Shown in pieces: positions 14,891 through 22,228 of a stretch of DNA of 24,115 nt. The stretch covers positions 1 to 24,115 of the forward strand of contig UQXT01000025.1 in NCBI GenBank assembly GCA_900545075.1, given 5' to 3'. Made by a program: the position numbers and the translations under genes. The notes below the pieces were generated by a model. That model was not told the DNA's origin. It did not search any database and saw only the letters and a list, made by a program, of their open reading frames with translations. This stretch comes from an uncultured Collinsella sp. (GTDB lineage: Bacteria; Actinomycetota; Coriobacteriia; Coriobacteriales; Coriobacteriaceae). Each line of letters begins with the position of its first letter. Within the stretch, counting starts at the first letter, position 1.

Positions 14891-16404
14891 TACAGCTCGC
14901 CTCCCTTCCCGGCAAAATCGGGCGCGACGGAAAGCGCGGGCGCACCCGTGGCGGCATCGGCAAAGCCGCGCTCCAGGGCGCGGGCAAACGTGAGCAGCTG
15001 ACGGTCCTTAAACGCCGGACCCACCAGCTGGGCAGAAACAGGCAGCTGAGTATCCTCGCCCAGGCCCAGCGGCACCGAGATACCGCCGTTGCCGCAAATG
15101 TTGAGCGAGATAGTGTACAGATCGGAGAGGTACATCTGCGTGGGGTCGCTGATCTCGCCAAACTTAAAGGCCGTGCGCGGCGAGGCGGGCATGAGGATGG
15201 TGTCCACCTTGGCATACGCGGCGTCGTAGTCCTGCGTGATGAGCGTGCGGGCCTTTTGCGCGGCGTAGTAGTACTTGTCGTACACGCCCGAGCTCAGCAG
15301 GTAGGCGCCGAGCATCTGACGGCGCTTGGCCTCGGCGCCAAAGCCGTGGGCGCGCGAGAGCGAGCTTTGGTCGGACAGGTTGGCGCAGCCCTCCTCCTGA
15401 TAGCCGTAGCGAATGCCGTCGAAGCGGGCCAGGTTGGAGAACGCCTCGGCCGGGCCGATGACGTAGTAGGCGGCGATGGCGGCGTCCAGGTGAGGCAGGT
15501 CGACCTCGACCAACTCGGCGCCCTGGTTCTGCAGCTCCTGGGCAGCGCGCTGAACAGCGGCCTTGACCTCGGGCGTCAGGCCCTCGGCCTCCATAAACGC
15601 AGGGATAACGCCCACGCGCTTGCCCTCGATGCTGTCGTTGAGATGCTCGGTAAAGTCGACGGCGCAATCCTGGCTGGTGCAGTCGTACGGATCGTGGCCC
15701 GCGCCGGTAAGCGCGTTCATGGCCAGCGCGACATCCTCGACCGTGCGGCCAAAGGGGCCCACCTGGTCGAGCGACGAGCCAAAGGCAACCACGCCGTAAC
15801 GGCTCACGGCGCCATACGTGGGCTTAAAGCCCACCACGCCGCACAGCGACGCCGGCTGACGGATGGAGCCGCCGGTGTCCGAGCCCAGCGAGAGCGCGAC
15901 CTCGCCCGCGGCGACGGCGGCAGCGGAACCGCCCGAAGAGCCGCCGGGCACGCGCTCGGTATCCCAGGGGTTGTTGGTGCGGTGGAACGCCGAGCTCTCG
16001 GTAGAGCTACCAAAGGCAAACTCGTCCATGTTGGCCTTGCCCATGGGCAGGCAGCCGGCATCGAGCATGCGCTGGACGCAGGTGGCAGTGTAGACGCTCT
16101 GGTAGTTCTCGAGCATGCGAGAAGCGCAGGTGGTGCGCGTGCCCACGAGGTTCATGTTGTCCTTGATGGCCAGCGGCACGCCCGCGAGCGGGGGCAGCGG
16201 CTTGCCTGCGGCACGGTCGGCATCCACGCGCGCGGCGGCCTCGAGCGCAAGCTCGGGCGCCACCTGCAGGAATGCCTGAACCCCGCCCTCGCGCGCCTCG
16301 ATGGCGGCAAGGGAGGCCTGGGCCACCTCGGTAGCGGTAAAGTCGCCGGCGGCAACGCCCGCAGCGATCTGGGCGGCGGTAAAGGAATCGAAGCTCTGCG
16401 CCAT
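14890..16404 (-). CDS. gatA: Asp-tRNA(Asn)/Glu-tRNA(Gln) amidotransferase subunit A
   Basis: This 504-residue subunit is the glutaminase of the complex and belongs to the amidase signature family. The Ser-cisSer-Lys triad is visible as Lys81 (PLAIKDNM), Ser156 (PGGSSGGSAAAVAAG) and Ser180 (SDTGGSIRQPAS). Length is normal. Its ATG overlaps the gatC stop and its stop overlaps the gatB start, both as TAATG, so the three subunits are coupled in translation. Confidence 0.96.
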   Translation of the reverse strand: MAQSFDSFTAAQIAAGVAAGDFTATEVAQASLAAIEAREGGVQAFLQVAPELALEAAARVDADRAAGKPLPPLAGVPLAIKDNMNLVGTRTTCASRMLENYQSVYTATCVQRMLDAGCLPMGKANMDEFAFGSSTESSAFHRTNNPWDTERVPGGSSGGSAAAVAAGEVALSLGSDTGGSIRQPASLCGVVGFKPTYGAVSRYGVVAFGSSLDQVGPFGRTVEDVALAMNALTGAGHDPYDCTSQDCAVDFTEHLNDSIEGKRVGVIPAFMEAEGLTPEVKAAVQRAAQELQNQGAELVEVDLPHLDAAIAAYYVIGPAEAFSNLARFDGIRYGYQEEGCANLSDQSSLSRAHGFGAEAKRRQMLGAYLLSSGVYDKYYYAAQKARTLITQDYDAAYAKVDTILMPASPRTAFKFGEISDPTQMYLSDLYTISLNICGNGGISVPLGLGEDTQLPVSAQLVGPAFKDRQLLTFARALERGFADAATGAPALSVAPDFAGKGGEL

Positions 16405-16715
16405 TACTCGCTCTCCCCCTCTCCCAAAATGGACGGCACGCGGAAGTAGCGGTCGCGCGCGCTGCCGGCGTTTTCGAGCGCAACGTCGAGCGGCAGGTCG
16501 CGCTCGGGCTCGCGCAGGTCGTCGCCCATCACGTTGGACAGGCTTCCGATAGGATGGAACGTGGGCTCCACGTCGGGCAAGTCATATTGCAAGACGGGCT
16601 CGAGCATCTGGACGGCGTCGTTCATGTAGGACGTCATCTGAGTGAGCTCGTCATCGGTCAGTGCGATCTTTGCGTACTCGGCGATGCCGCGCACGTCTTT
16701 CTCGCTGAGTGCCAT
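16404..16715 (-). CDS. gatC: Asp-tRNA(Asn)/Glu-tRNA(Gln) amidotransferase subunit C
   Basis: This 103-residue protein wraps around GatA and stabilises the A-B interface. The N-terminus LSEKDVRGIAEYAKIALTDDE and the C-terminal part LREPERDLPLDVALENAGSARDRYFRVPSIL are typical of the family. The ATG at 16715 is preferred over an upstream one because GGAAGGGAG precedes it. It is the first gene of the gatCAB operon. Confidence 0.93.
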   Translation of the reverse strand: MALSEKDVRGIAEYAKIALTDDELTQMTSYMNDAVQMLEPVLQYDLPDVEPTFHPIGSLSNVMGDDLREPERDLPLDVALENAGSARDRYFRVPSILGEGESE

Positions 16716-16751
16716 AGGCGCTCCCTTCCGCATAACAGATAAACCGCTCTA

Positions 16752-16757
16752 GTATAC
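16752..16757 (-). promoter_or_regulatory. Possible -10 box for gatCAB
   Basis: TATACT on the minus strand lies about 37 bp before the gatC ATG. No good -35 hexamer was found, so the call is tentative. Confidence 0.4.
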
Positions 16758-16849
16758 AAGGCAACGCCGCTTGGAGCAGGTGCTTTACCCAAATGCAGCG
16801 AAAACGTAACGAGGGCGGCGTTTGACAGGCGGCGGGCTGGCGGTTCTGC

Positions 16850-16922
16850 AACGAAACCGCACCGTCCATAGCGAAAACCGTCTCGTCCGCAGCGAAGACC
16901 GTCCCGCCCGCAACGAAAACCA
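16850..16922. repeat. 21-bp tandem repeat (three and a half degenerate copies)
   Basis: Units of the form AGCGAAAACCGTCTCGTCCGC begin at 16850, 16870, 16891 and 16912, with a period of 20 to 21 bp and a few substitutions each. Confidence 0.75.
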
Positions 16923-16981
16923 TCACAACATTCGACGCTTTTCGCCAAAATCGCGATTTTCATCGAATGTTGTGATGGTTT
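16917..16981. repeat. Perfect 19-bp inverted repeat with inner palindrome
   Basis: 16917-16935 (AAACCATCACAACATTCGA) is the exact reverse complement of 16963-16981. The 27-bp spacer contains the perfect 14-bp palindrome AAAATCGCGATTTT at 16947-16960. It follows directly on the 21-bp tandem repeat. Confidence 0.85.
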
Positions 16982-16992
16982 GGAAGCCCCCG

Positions 16993-17027
16993 ACCACCAC
17001 AAAGGTGCCTGTCCCCTTTGTGGTGGT
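16993..17027. repeat. Hairpin with ACCACCACAAAGG arms, after the sortase stop
   Basis: ACCACCACAAAGG (16993-17005) and CCTTTGTGGTGGT (17015-17027) form a perfect 13-bp stem with a 9-nt loop. It begins 14 bp after the sortase stop in the minus direction and could act as its terminator, though no T-tract follows. Confidence 0.75.
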
Positions 17028-17040
17028 TCTGGAGAATGTC

Positions 17041-17979
17041 TTATGCCGAGGCCTTGGCCTTACGGCGCTTGCGGACCGCGTGGATCACGATGTCCAGCAG
17101 CAACAGCACAATGGCTACGACCACGATGAGCACGGCAAACTCGCGCTTGCCCCAGTGGCGGCCGGCCAGCGACTTTTGCTTGTCGACGTCCTTCTTGTTG
17201 TACTTGGTACGCACGCAATGCACCAGCAGGCGATGGTCGTTCACGCCATAGGGCGTGCAGGTGACGAGCGTCACCTTGTCGGCTCCGGGCTCGATGGCCA
17301 GCGACTCCATCTCCTCGGGCAACACGACCTCGGAGTCCACCATCTTGTAGGCGAGCGTCTTGTTCATGGTGTGCAGCAGCACCAGGTCGCCGGGCTCCAG
17401 CGAGTGGATGTCGTCGAACATGCTCAGGTTGCGCATGCCCGAGTGCGCGGTGAGCACACAATGCGTCGAGGTACCGCCCACCGGTAGGCTCGTGCCCTCC
17501 AGGTGGCCGACGCCCGCCATGAGGACTTCCTCGCTCGTACCGTGGTAAATGGGCATGCTCACGTCGATAGAGGGGATCTCGACCCAGCTCATCATGGGGT
17601 CGCGGTCAAAGATGAGCTGCTGGGCGTAGGGCTCGATCTGGTCGGCGGGAAGCTCGGTGGCCTCGCCCGCCAGCTGCTCGTTAAAGGAGCGCGCCTGGAG
17701 CAGGATGCGCTCGCGCTCCTCTTCCGACAGCGCGTCCACGGTGCTGGACACGGTGCTGATCTGGTTGAACACGCCCGAGGCTTCGAGCCGGTCCAAGATC
17801 CACGGCCAGGTCATAAGGCCCACGCCGATAAGGATGATGACGATGGTGATGAGGCGGTCGGCCCAGCGCGGCAGTCGCTTGCGACGACGCTTAGGTTTTG
17901 GTTGAGGTTTGGGCTGGGGGCTTGAGCCGCCGTTGGCCGCGGCGTTATTGCTCTTCATGTGTTTGGCGCCCTGCACCAT
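17041..17979 (-). CDS. Class C (pilus-polymerising) sortase
   Basis: This 312-residue membrane enzyme joins pilin subunits through lysine isopeptide bonds. A basic cytoplasmic N-terminus (KPKRRRKR) precedes a membrane helix at about 42-60. The catalytic residues are His179 in LTAHSGM, Cys241 in LVTCTPYG and Arg250 in NDHRLLV. A second membrane helix at 281-300 and a basic tail are typical of class C. The lid region shows DRDPMMSW at 125-132, similar to the DP-type lid. The ATG at 17979 has GGAGTG upstream; the later ATG at 17958 has none. It lies downstream of the pilin genes and on the same strand, and should polymerise the pilins encoded at 18698-24115. Confidence 0.93.
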   Translation of the reverse strand: MVQGAKHMKSNNAAANGGSSPQPKPQPKPKRRRKRLPRWADRLITIVIILIGVGLMTWPWILDRLEASGVFNQISTVSSTVDALSEEERERILLQARSFNEQLAGEATELPADQIEPYAQQLIFDRDPMMSWVEIPSIDVSMPIYHGTSEEVLMAGVGHLEGTSLPVGGTSTHCVLTAHSGMRNLSMFDDIHSLEPGDLVLLHTMNKTLAYKMVDSEVVLPEEMESLAIEPGADKVTLVTCTPYGVNDHRLLVHCVRTKYNKKDVDKQKSLAGRHWGKREFAVLIVVVAIVLLLLDIVIHAVRKRRKAKASA

Positions 17980-17995
17980 CGCCGGTCACTCCTCT

Positions 17996-18023
17996 ACAAC
18001 TCAAGTTGTCTAAACAAATAATA
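17996..18023 (-). promoter_or_regulatory. Possible sortase promoter element with operator-like palindrome
   Basis: TATTAT on the minus strand (18018-18023) could be a -10 box about 40 bp before the sortase start. Just downstream lies ACAACT-CA-AGTTGT (17996-18009), a perfect dyad. No convincing -35 box is seen. Confidence 0.35.
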
Positions 18024-18109
18024 GCCGATTAGCGAGCTCATGCGCCGGACAACGCAGCCTGGCAGCATTGCGCAGCGCGAGTATGGGCCCGCATTTGCGT
18101 TTTCAAAAT

Positions 18110-18142
18110 ATCCTGAATCGGCGGGGCGATTCGGGATACAAT
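18110..18142 (+). promoter_or_regulatory. Plus-strand promoter with dyad operator for the small RNA
   Basis: TACAAT at 18137-18142 is a good -10 box; the -35 (TGAATC at 18114-18119, 17-bp spacer) is weak. ATCCTGAATCG (18110-18120) and CGATTCGGGAT (18127-18137) form an 11-bp inverted repeat with one mismatch that fills the -35 to -10 interval. Confidence 0.5.
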
Positions 18143-18148
18143 AACTAC

Positions 18149-18245
18149 AGGAAACGACGCACCCCGCGTAAGTGTTCGAAAGCGCGGGCGACCAGTTTCC
18201 GACGTTGTTAAATGCCCGGTCCTCTAACCCCGGGCATTCTTATTT
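18149..18245 (+). ncRNA. Candidate small RNA of about 97 nt, possible type I antitoxin
   Basis: A transcript from the -10 box at 18137-18142 would start near 18149 and end at the terminator at 18211-18245. Predicted helices are GGAAAC (18150-18155) with GTTTCC (18195-18200), and inside it CCCGCG with CGCGGG. No reading frame with a ribosome binding site is seen. Its 3' end overlaps the stop codon and 3' region of the minus-strand gene at 18240-18392, so it would be antisense to that mRNA. A leader or riboswitch is less likely because no plus-strand gene follows. Confidence 0.5.
18211..18245 (+). terminator. Intrinsic terminator of the small RNA, probably bidirectional
   Basis: AATGCCCGG (18211-18219) pairs perfectly with CCGGGCATT (18230-18238), followed by CTTATTT. 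In the minus direction the same stem is followed by TAACAACG, a weaker tail. The stop codon of the minus-strand small gene (18240-18242) lies in the T-rich tail. Confidence 0.8.
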
Positions 18246-18392
18246 GCGCTTGTTGCGGCGCAAATGCCTTCTACCGTCCGCACCGCGCGTGCGCCTACGG
18301 ACCTTAAACCAAACCTCATACGAGTCAAGAAACGCGATGACGAATGTGCCCACCGCCGCAAGGGCGGCGAGCGCGTTAAGGAATTTCAGCAT
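18240..18392 (-). CDS. Small cationic single-pass membrane peptide, candidate type I toxin
   Basis: This gene encodes 50 residues. Residues 4-22 (FLNALAALAAVGTFVIAFL) form one hydrophobic helix, followed by DSYEVWFKV and an Arg/Lys-rich tail (RRRTRG...HLRRNKRK). The start is well supported: GGAGGT lies 6 bp before the ATG. The length, helix and basic tail resemble holin-like or Fst/TxpA-type type I toxins; that is similarity of shape and not a proven homology. It is convergent with the plus-strand small RNA and lies between the major pilin terminator and the sortase. It could instead be a pilus-associated small membrane protein. Confidence 0.65.
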   Translation of the reverse strand: MLKFLNALAALAAVGTFVIAFLDSYEVWFKVRRRTRGADGRRHLRRNKRK

Positions 18393-18697
18393 TTGGGGAC
18401 CTCCGATCGAGTCGTCGGCCGCCCGCGCACGGAATGCGTCGCAAGGCCATTTTACTGCGAGTGTATGCACCCACAGCTGGTAAACGCGATAATTGCAAAC
18501 ATCTGTTCGATATTCATATGCTTGATCCATCGGACGATGGAGGCTGGCTGCGTTATCCCAAAAGAACGGGGCAAACTCCAATGCGGAGTCTGCCCCGAAA
18601 AGAGAATGGCAAAGCAAGAACGTCGATGGACGAGAAAAGTGTCCGCAAGTCTCATGGCCATCACATCCCACCTGCCAAAGGGATGGGTGAGCGAGCG
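18393..18697. other. Intergenic region between the small peptide and the major pilin
   Basis: This 305-bp stretch holds the pilus terminator at 18558-18597 and the leader of the small peptide. TAAAAT on the minus strand about 60 bp before the peptide ATG could be its -10 box, without a good -35. Nothing else is seen. Confidence 0.55.
18558..18597 (-). terminator. Intrinsic terminator of the pilin genes
   Basis: CGGGGCAAACTCC (18567-18579) pairs with GGAGTCTGCCCCG (18585-18597), giving 13 bp with one wobble and a 5-nt loop. TTCTTTTGG follows on the minus strand. It lies about 100 bp past the major pilin stop and separates it from the sortase. Confidence 0.85.
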
Positions 18698-20455
18698 TTA
18701 CTCCTGCTCGGACTCCTCGGCCTGCTTACGGCTGCGGATGAGGTGCGCCACGCCGATGCACAGCACCGCGCCACCAGCGATCCAAGTGAAGGTCACACCG
18801 TTGAGACCGGTCAGCGGGAGACCAGAGCCCTTCTTGTTCTGGATGGTGACGGGGATCTCGGTCGAATCAACTTTTTCATCGAGATCAGTGGTAACCATAT
18901 CAGAGGTGTCAGTTACCTTGAGATTCGTCAGTTTACCGGTTGTCGGATTGTACGTAGGCGTCACCGTAATTTCGAAGTCTGCGATGGTGTTGTAGCCCGC
19001 AGGCGTCTTGCTCTCAGAAATCAGATATGTGCCTGCAACAAGGCCAGGAATAGAGACCGTGTTATTCGTTCCTTTGGTTTCAAACGTATAAGCTTGCTTC
19101 TCGTCATCGGTGAAGCTGCCGTCTTGCTTCAGCCATTTAGCGACTTCATTAGTTGCCCCTTCCTTGATCATTTTGACCTTAAAGCCAGCAACGAGATTTG
19201 CGCTCGAATCATTCGGATCGGTCTTGGTGATATTGAAGCCGAAGACATAGTCGGTGACTTCCTTTGATTCGGAAGTGCCGGTACCCTTAGGCGACATGGG
19301 ATCGTTGGAATAGACAAGTTTGACCTCATTGGTGTTGCCGGTGGCCGTGTATTCGGCATCGCTGGTGAGCTTAGCTCGATAGGTCACAACGACCTTGGAG
19401 GTTCCATCAAGAGTCTCACCCACGGAATTTGCAGCAGCCTTGAGATCCTCGAAGTAGACCTTCAAATCTTGACCTGTCTTATTGTTTGAGTCGTCCGTAG
19501 TATCCGTAACCGTCACAGTGTAATTGCCAGATGCGTCAATCTTTTTGCCGTTGATAGCAACAACAACAGAGCTCTGATCTGCCTTCAGTCCAACAGAGAG
19601 ATGGTCCTGGAACTCATACTGGTACTTAGCATACGTGGCAATATTGGCCGCAACAGTACCAGTCAACTTGTAGTCGATTACCTGACCAATCCAGGCGTCG
19701 CCCACGTTCTTCCAGTCATCCGTTGTAGCGTTATCGGCCGTCTTGTCCTTAGTGTCATCGAGAATCTGCTTATCGACGGTAGGAATGCTGGTCTTCTCGG
19801 TAACGGTCACGCTGCTACCGCCGACAACGGCGAAGATGGGCGAGGTACCCGTGTTCTTCTTTGCCGCTTCGGAAGTGCTAAGGGAAGACTCATCGGTCAG
19901 GAACAGGTAGTAACCCGTCTTGGGGGAATTTTTATCATCTTTAGGCACAGTAAAACTATCGCCTGCCGAGAACGAATTGCCCGTAGCTTTAACGTTCTTT
20001 TTAACAATAGCAGCAATCTTGTTGAGAAGGTGATTCTTATTAACAACAGTCTCAGCAGTAATGCCGGTAACGTTCTTAGTCAACCAATCGGCCACGTCCT
20101 GGGCGGTAACAATACTAGGTTTGGGATTAGAAGTCTTATACGTTGAGTCCTCTTTAATAGCATTGATGATGGCCTCCTGGGTCGCAGAGTCATCAAATGC
20201 CCACTTGACGTTGGAGACGATCTTATCAGTCGCCCCCTCCCCAGTCGGATCCACGACATCGGCCTCGAAAATCTGGTAGGCCTTGTACTTCACACTGCCA
20301 TTATCTTTGTTCTTATTGATCGTGATGCTATTGGTCGTAGCCGCCGGATCCGCAGCAAACGCCATGGTCACCGGGGCCATCACACCGCCGAAGCTCAGCG
20401 CTGCTGTGAGGCCGGCGGTTACCGCCAGGCGTGCGATGTTCTTGTTCATGCTCAT
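18698..20455 (-). CDS. LPXTG-anchored major pilin (SpaH/EbpB-like, fimbrial isopeptide domain)
   Basis: This 585-residue secreted protein has a signal peptide (residues 1-34, cleavage probably after MAFA). Next comes the N-terminal pilin region with YKAYQIFEADVV. A D2-type fimbrial isopeptide domain spans about 225-390; SKVVVTYRAKL and GNTNEVKLVYSNDP are its hallmark. A CnaB-like domain spans about 403-540 with the E-box YLISESKTPAGY (477-488, Glu481). The sorting signal LPLTG is at 546-550, followed by a membrane helix and a charged tail. The linking lysine may be Lys229 in PTVDKQIL, an inference. The ATG at 20455 follows GGAGG by 8 bp. It is the last of three surface protein genes and has its own strong ribosome binding site, which suits an abundant shaft subunit. 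Confidence 0.93.
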   Translation of the reverse strand: MSMNKNIARLAVTAGLTAALSFGGVMAPVTMAFAADPAATTNSITINKNKDNGSVKYKAYQIFEADVVDPTGEGATDKIVSNVKWAFDDSATQEAIINAIKEDSTYKTSNPKPSIVTAQDVADWLTKNVTGITAETVVNKNHLLNKIAAIVKKNVKATGNSFSAGDSFTVPKDDKNSPKTGYYLFLTDESSLSTSEAAKKNTGTSPIFAVVGGSSVTVTEKTSIPTVDKQILDDTKDKTADNATTDDWKNVGDAWIGQVIDYKLTGTVAANIATYAKYQYEFQDHLSVGLKADQSSVVVAINGKKIDASGNYTVTVTDTTDDSNNKTGQDLKVYFEDLKAAANSVGETLDGTSKVVVTYRAKLTSDAEYTATGNTNEVKLVYSNDPMSPKGTGTSESKEVTDYVFGFNITKTDPNDSSANLVAGFKVKMIKEGATNEVAKWLKQDGSFTDDEKQAYTFETKGTNNTVSIPGLVAGTYLISESKTPAGYNTIADFEITVTPTYNPTTGKLTNLKVTDTSDMVTTDLDEKVDSTEIPVTIQNKKGSGLPLTGLNGVTFTWIAGGAVLCIGVAHLIRSRKQAEESEQE

Positions 20456-20537
20456 CTTCTTTTCCTCCGTTTTCCGGTTGATTTCCATTCGATCGGTCAT
20501 CGTGTGTCTGTTTCTAAGCATCTGCTTCGTTTCGTCT

Positions 20538-20558
20538 AGCCCCGCTCTCGGTGGGGCT
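20538..20558 (-). promoter_or_regulatory. Intercistronic hairpin between minor and major pilin genes
   Basis: AGCCCCAC and GCGGGGCT pair around CGAGA on the minus strand, 8 bp with one mismatch. It starts about 5 bp past the minor pilin stop. No T-tract follows, so it may stop 3' decay or partly end transcription. Confidence 0.4.
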
Positions 20559-20563
20559 GCCAG

Positions 20564-22228
20564 CTACTCTTTATGGCTGCCACCTCCCCGCTTGACCAGG
20601 AGCGCGACCACGATGAGCGCGGCTCCGGCGACCGCAACGGCGGCCGCGGTGAACATTGCCATATCGCCAGTCAAGGGCATAAAGCCTTCGGTGAAGATAC
20701 TAGGGGGCGTGCCGGCGGGCGTGTTGATGAGCGACGCCTCCAGGCTGCCCGTCGACCCGTCCGCGCTGTCGGCGCGCAGGGGCGACTCGGCTGTGATGGT
20801 GAGCTTGGGCTTGGCGGCGGCCACCTGGTCGACGTCCAGGCCCTCGGCCTTGACTGTCACGGAGCGCGTGCCCCCAAAGGCAGTGTAGCCCTTGGGTGCC
20901 TTGAGCTCGCGGACCTCCAGCTTGCCCGAGTCCACGCCCGAGACGGCCACACGGCCGTCCTCGCCCGTGGTGACGGTGGCCTTGCCCTCCGCATCCCACG
21001 TGCTGTCGGCCGCTAGCGTACGACCGCGGTCGTCGACGATGCTCAGGACCGCTCCGGGCAGCGGCTTGTCGCCGTCGCTGCCGCGCTTAGTGAGCGCGAG
21101 ATCCCAGGTGTAGGCGCACGCATCGTCGCTCGGCGTGCGGGTGAAGCCGGCGTCGCCGGACTGGTCGGCAAAGGGAGAGCGCGGGTAGCGCAGGTAGACC
21201 TCGTTGGGGTTGCCCTTCGCGATGCCGTGGTTGCACGCGCTGTTGAGCGGCGCGTTGTACACGGCGACCACGCGGGCGCCCGCGGTGAAGGCGTCGGCCC
21301 CGCCGAGCGCGGCGATGAGGTCGCCGGTGCGCACGGTGAAGGTCTTACCGTCGGCCGAGACCCTGCACTGGGCTGTGATATCGGTCCAGCCCTTCGCGGG
21401 CTCGGTGCCGGTGCGGCCGTCCTTATTGGTCGAGACAGCGTCGAAGCCGCCCTCGGCCCCCGACGCCACGTACACGCGCACACTCGCGGCCACCTTGGAG
21501 GGGTCGAGTCCCGCGCTCATGGTATCGACGAACTGCACCGTATAGGTGTCGTAGGCGGTGAGCCCCGCCGGAACCGTGGCCGAGAGGCGCCAGTACAGGT
21601 CGTCGGCGACCGTGGCGTCGGCGGCCTTCTGCCAGGCGACGGTGCTGTCCTCCAGCACGTGCTTAGCGACCTTGGGGGTCGCGGCCTTGGGCTTGACGGT
21701 GACGGCGCTGCCGCCCACAAGGGCCATGATCGGCGCGGTGCCGGCCTCGCCCTCGGCGATGGCGTCGTCGTCGGCGACGATGAGCCAGTAGCCGCAGGGC
21801 AGCTCGGCCGTCGTGCCCGCATTAAGGGCCTTGAACACGGCGCCAGAGCTCTGGAGGGAACGAGCGAGCTGTGCGCTCAGCGCGCTCGTAAGGTGGGAAT
21901 CGGTGTTGAGCCACTCGGCAGCTTCCTGCGCGGTGGTCTGGGATTTGGACATGCCGGCGCTGTGCAGCACAGGCAGCGCGGCGTCGTGCACGGCATCGCT
22001 TGCCCAGGCGAGGTCGGTGGCGATTTTAACGTCTTTGTCGCCATCGATGACGTTGGCGCTAAAGATCTGGTAGGCGTCGTAGCTGCTCGCCACGGTGCCG
22101 CTCACCGTGATGGAACCGGTCGAGGTCGGCGCGGCCTGCGCGGAAGCGGGGAACACAACCGCGCAGGTGCCGATCAGGAGGGCAAGCAGCGCAAACAAGA
22201 TCGGGAAGGAGCAAACTTTCTTATTCAC
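20564..22228 (-). CDS. Minor pilin with MPLTG sorting signal
   Basis: This 554-residue secreted protein has a signal peptide (1-32, ASAQA). An N-terminal pilin domain with YDAYQIFSANVID follows, then a D2-like middle domain (GNPNEVYLRYPRSP near 339-352). A CnaB domain has the E-box KLEVRELKAPKGY (436-448, Glu441). The C-terminal sorting signal MPLTG (517-521) is followed by a membrane helix and KRGGGSHKE. Met replaces the usual Leu of LPXTG. The start is the GTG at 22228, placed by GGGAGGTGA just upstream; it overlaps the adhesin stop by 8 bp. The gene is clearly GC-richer than both neighbours. It is probably a basal or accessory subunit. Confidence 0.9.
   Translation of the reverse strand: MNKKVCSFPILFALLALLIGTCAVVFPASAQAAPTSTGSITVSGTVASSYDAYQIFSANVIDGDKDVKIATDLAWASDAVHDAALPVLHSAGMSKSQTTAQEAAEWLNTDSHLTSALSAQLARSLQSSGAVFKALNAGTTAELPCGYWLIVADDDAIAEGEAGTAPIMALVGGSAVTVKPKAATPKVAKHVLEDSTVAWQKAADATVADDLYWRLSATVPAGLTAYDTYTVQFVDTMSAGLDPSKVAASVRVYVASGAEGGFDAVSTNKDGRTGTEPAKGWTDITAQCRVSADGKTFTVRTGDLIAALGGADAFTAGARVVAVYNAPLNSACNHGIAKGNPNEVYLRYPRSPFADQSGDAGFTRTPSDDACAYTWDLALTKRGSDGDKPLPGAVLSIVDDRGRTLAADSTWDAEGKATVTTGEDGRVAVSGVDSGKLEVRELKAPKGYTAFGGTRSVTVKAEGLDVDQVAAAKPKLTITAESPLRADSADGSTGSLEASLINTPAGTPPSIFTEGFMPLTGDMAMFTAAAVAVAGAALIVVALLVKRGGGSHKE

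Larger units (their letters stand above)
16716..17040. other. Repeat-bearing intergenic region between gatC and the sortase
   Basis: This 325-bp gap holds the possible gatC -10 box, a 21-bp tandem repeat and two strong hairpins, listed separately. No coding frame is supported; the minus-strand frame across the tandem repeat reads a low-complexity peptide. Confidence 0.7.

Noticed and set aside
13094..15001. 635-residue plus-strand frame opposite gatB
   Set aside because: Antisense shadow of gatB, no homology recognised, starts inside the giant hairpin.
18149..18245. Riboswitch controlling a downstream gene
   Set aside because: The plus strand has a terminator but no gene after it, and I could not match known riboswitch cores.
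18452..18517. Minus-strand 21-residue peptide frame (MNIEQMFAIIAF...) just upstream of the small toxin-like gene
   Set aside because: No clear ribosome binding site, and a longer in-frame version runs through the pilus terminator hairpin.
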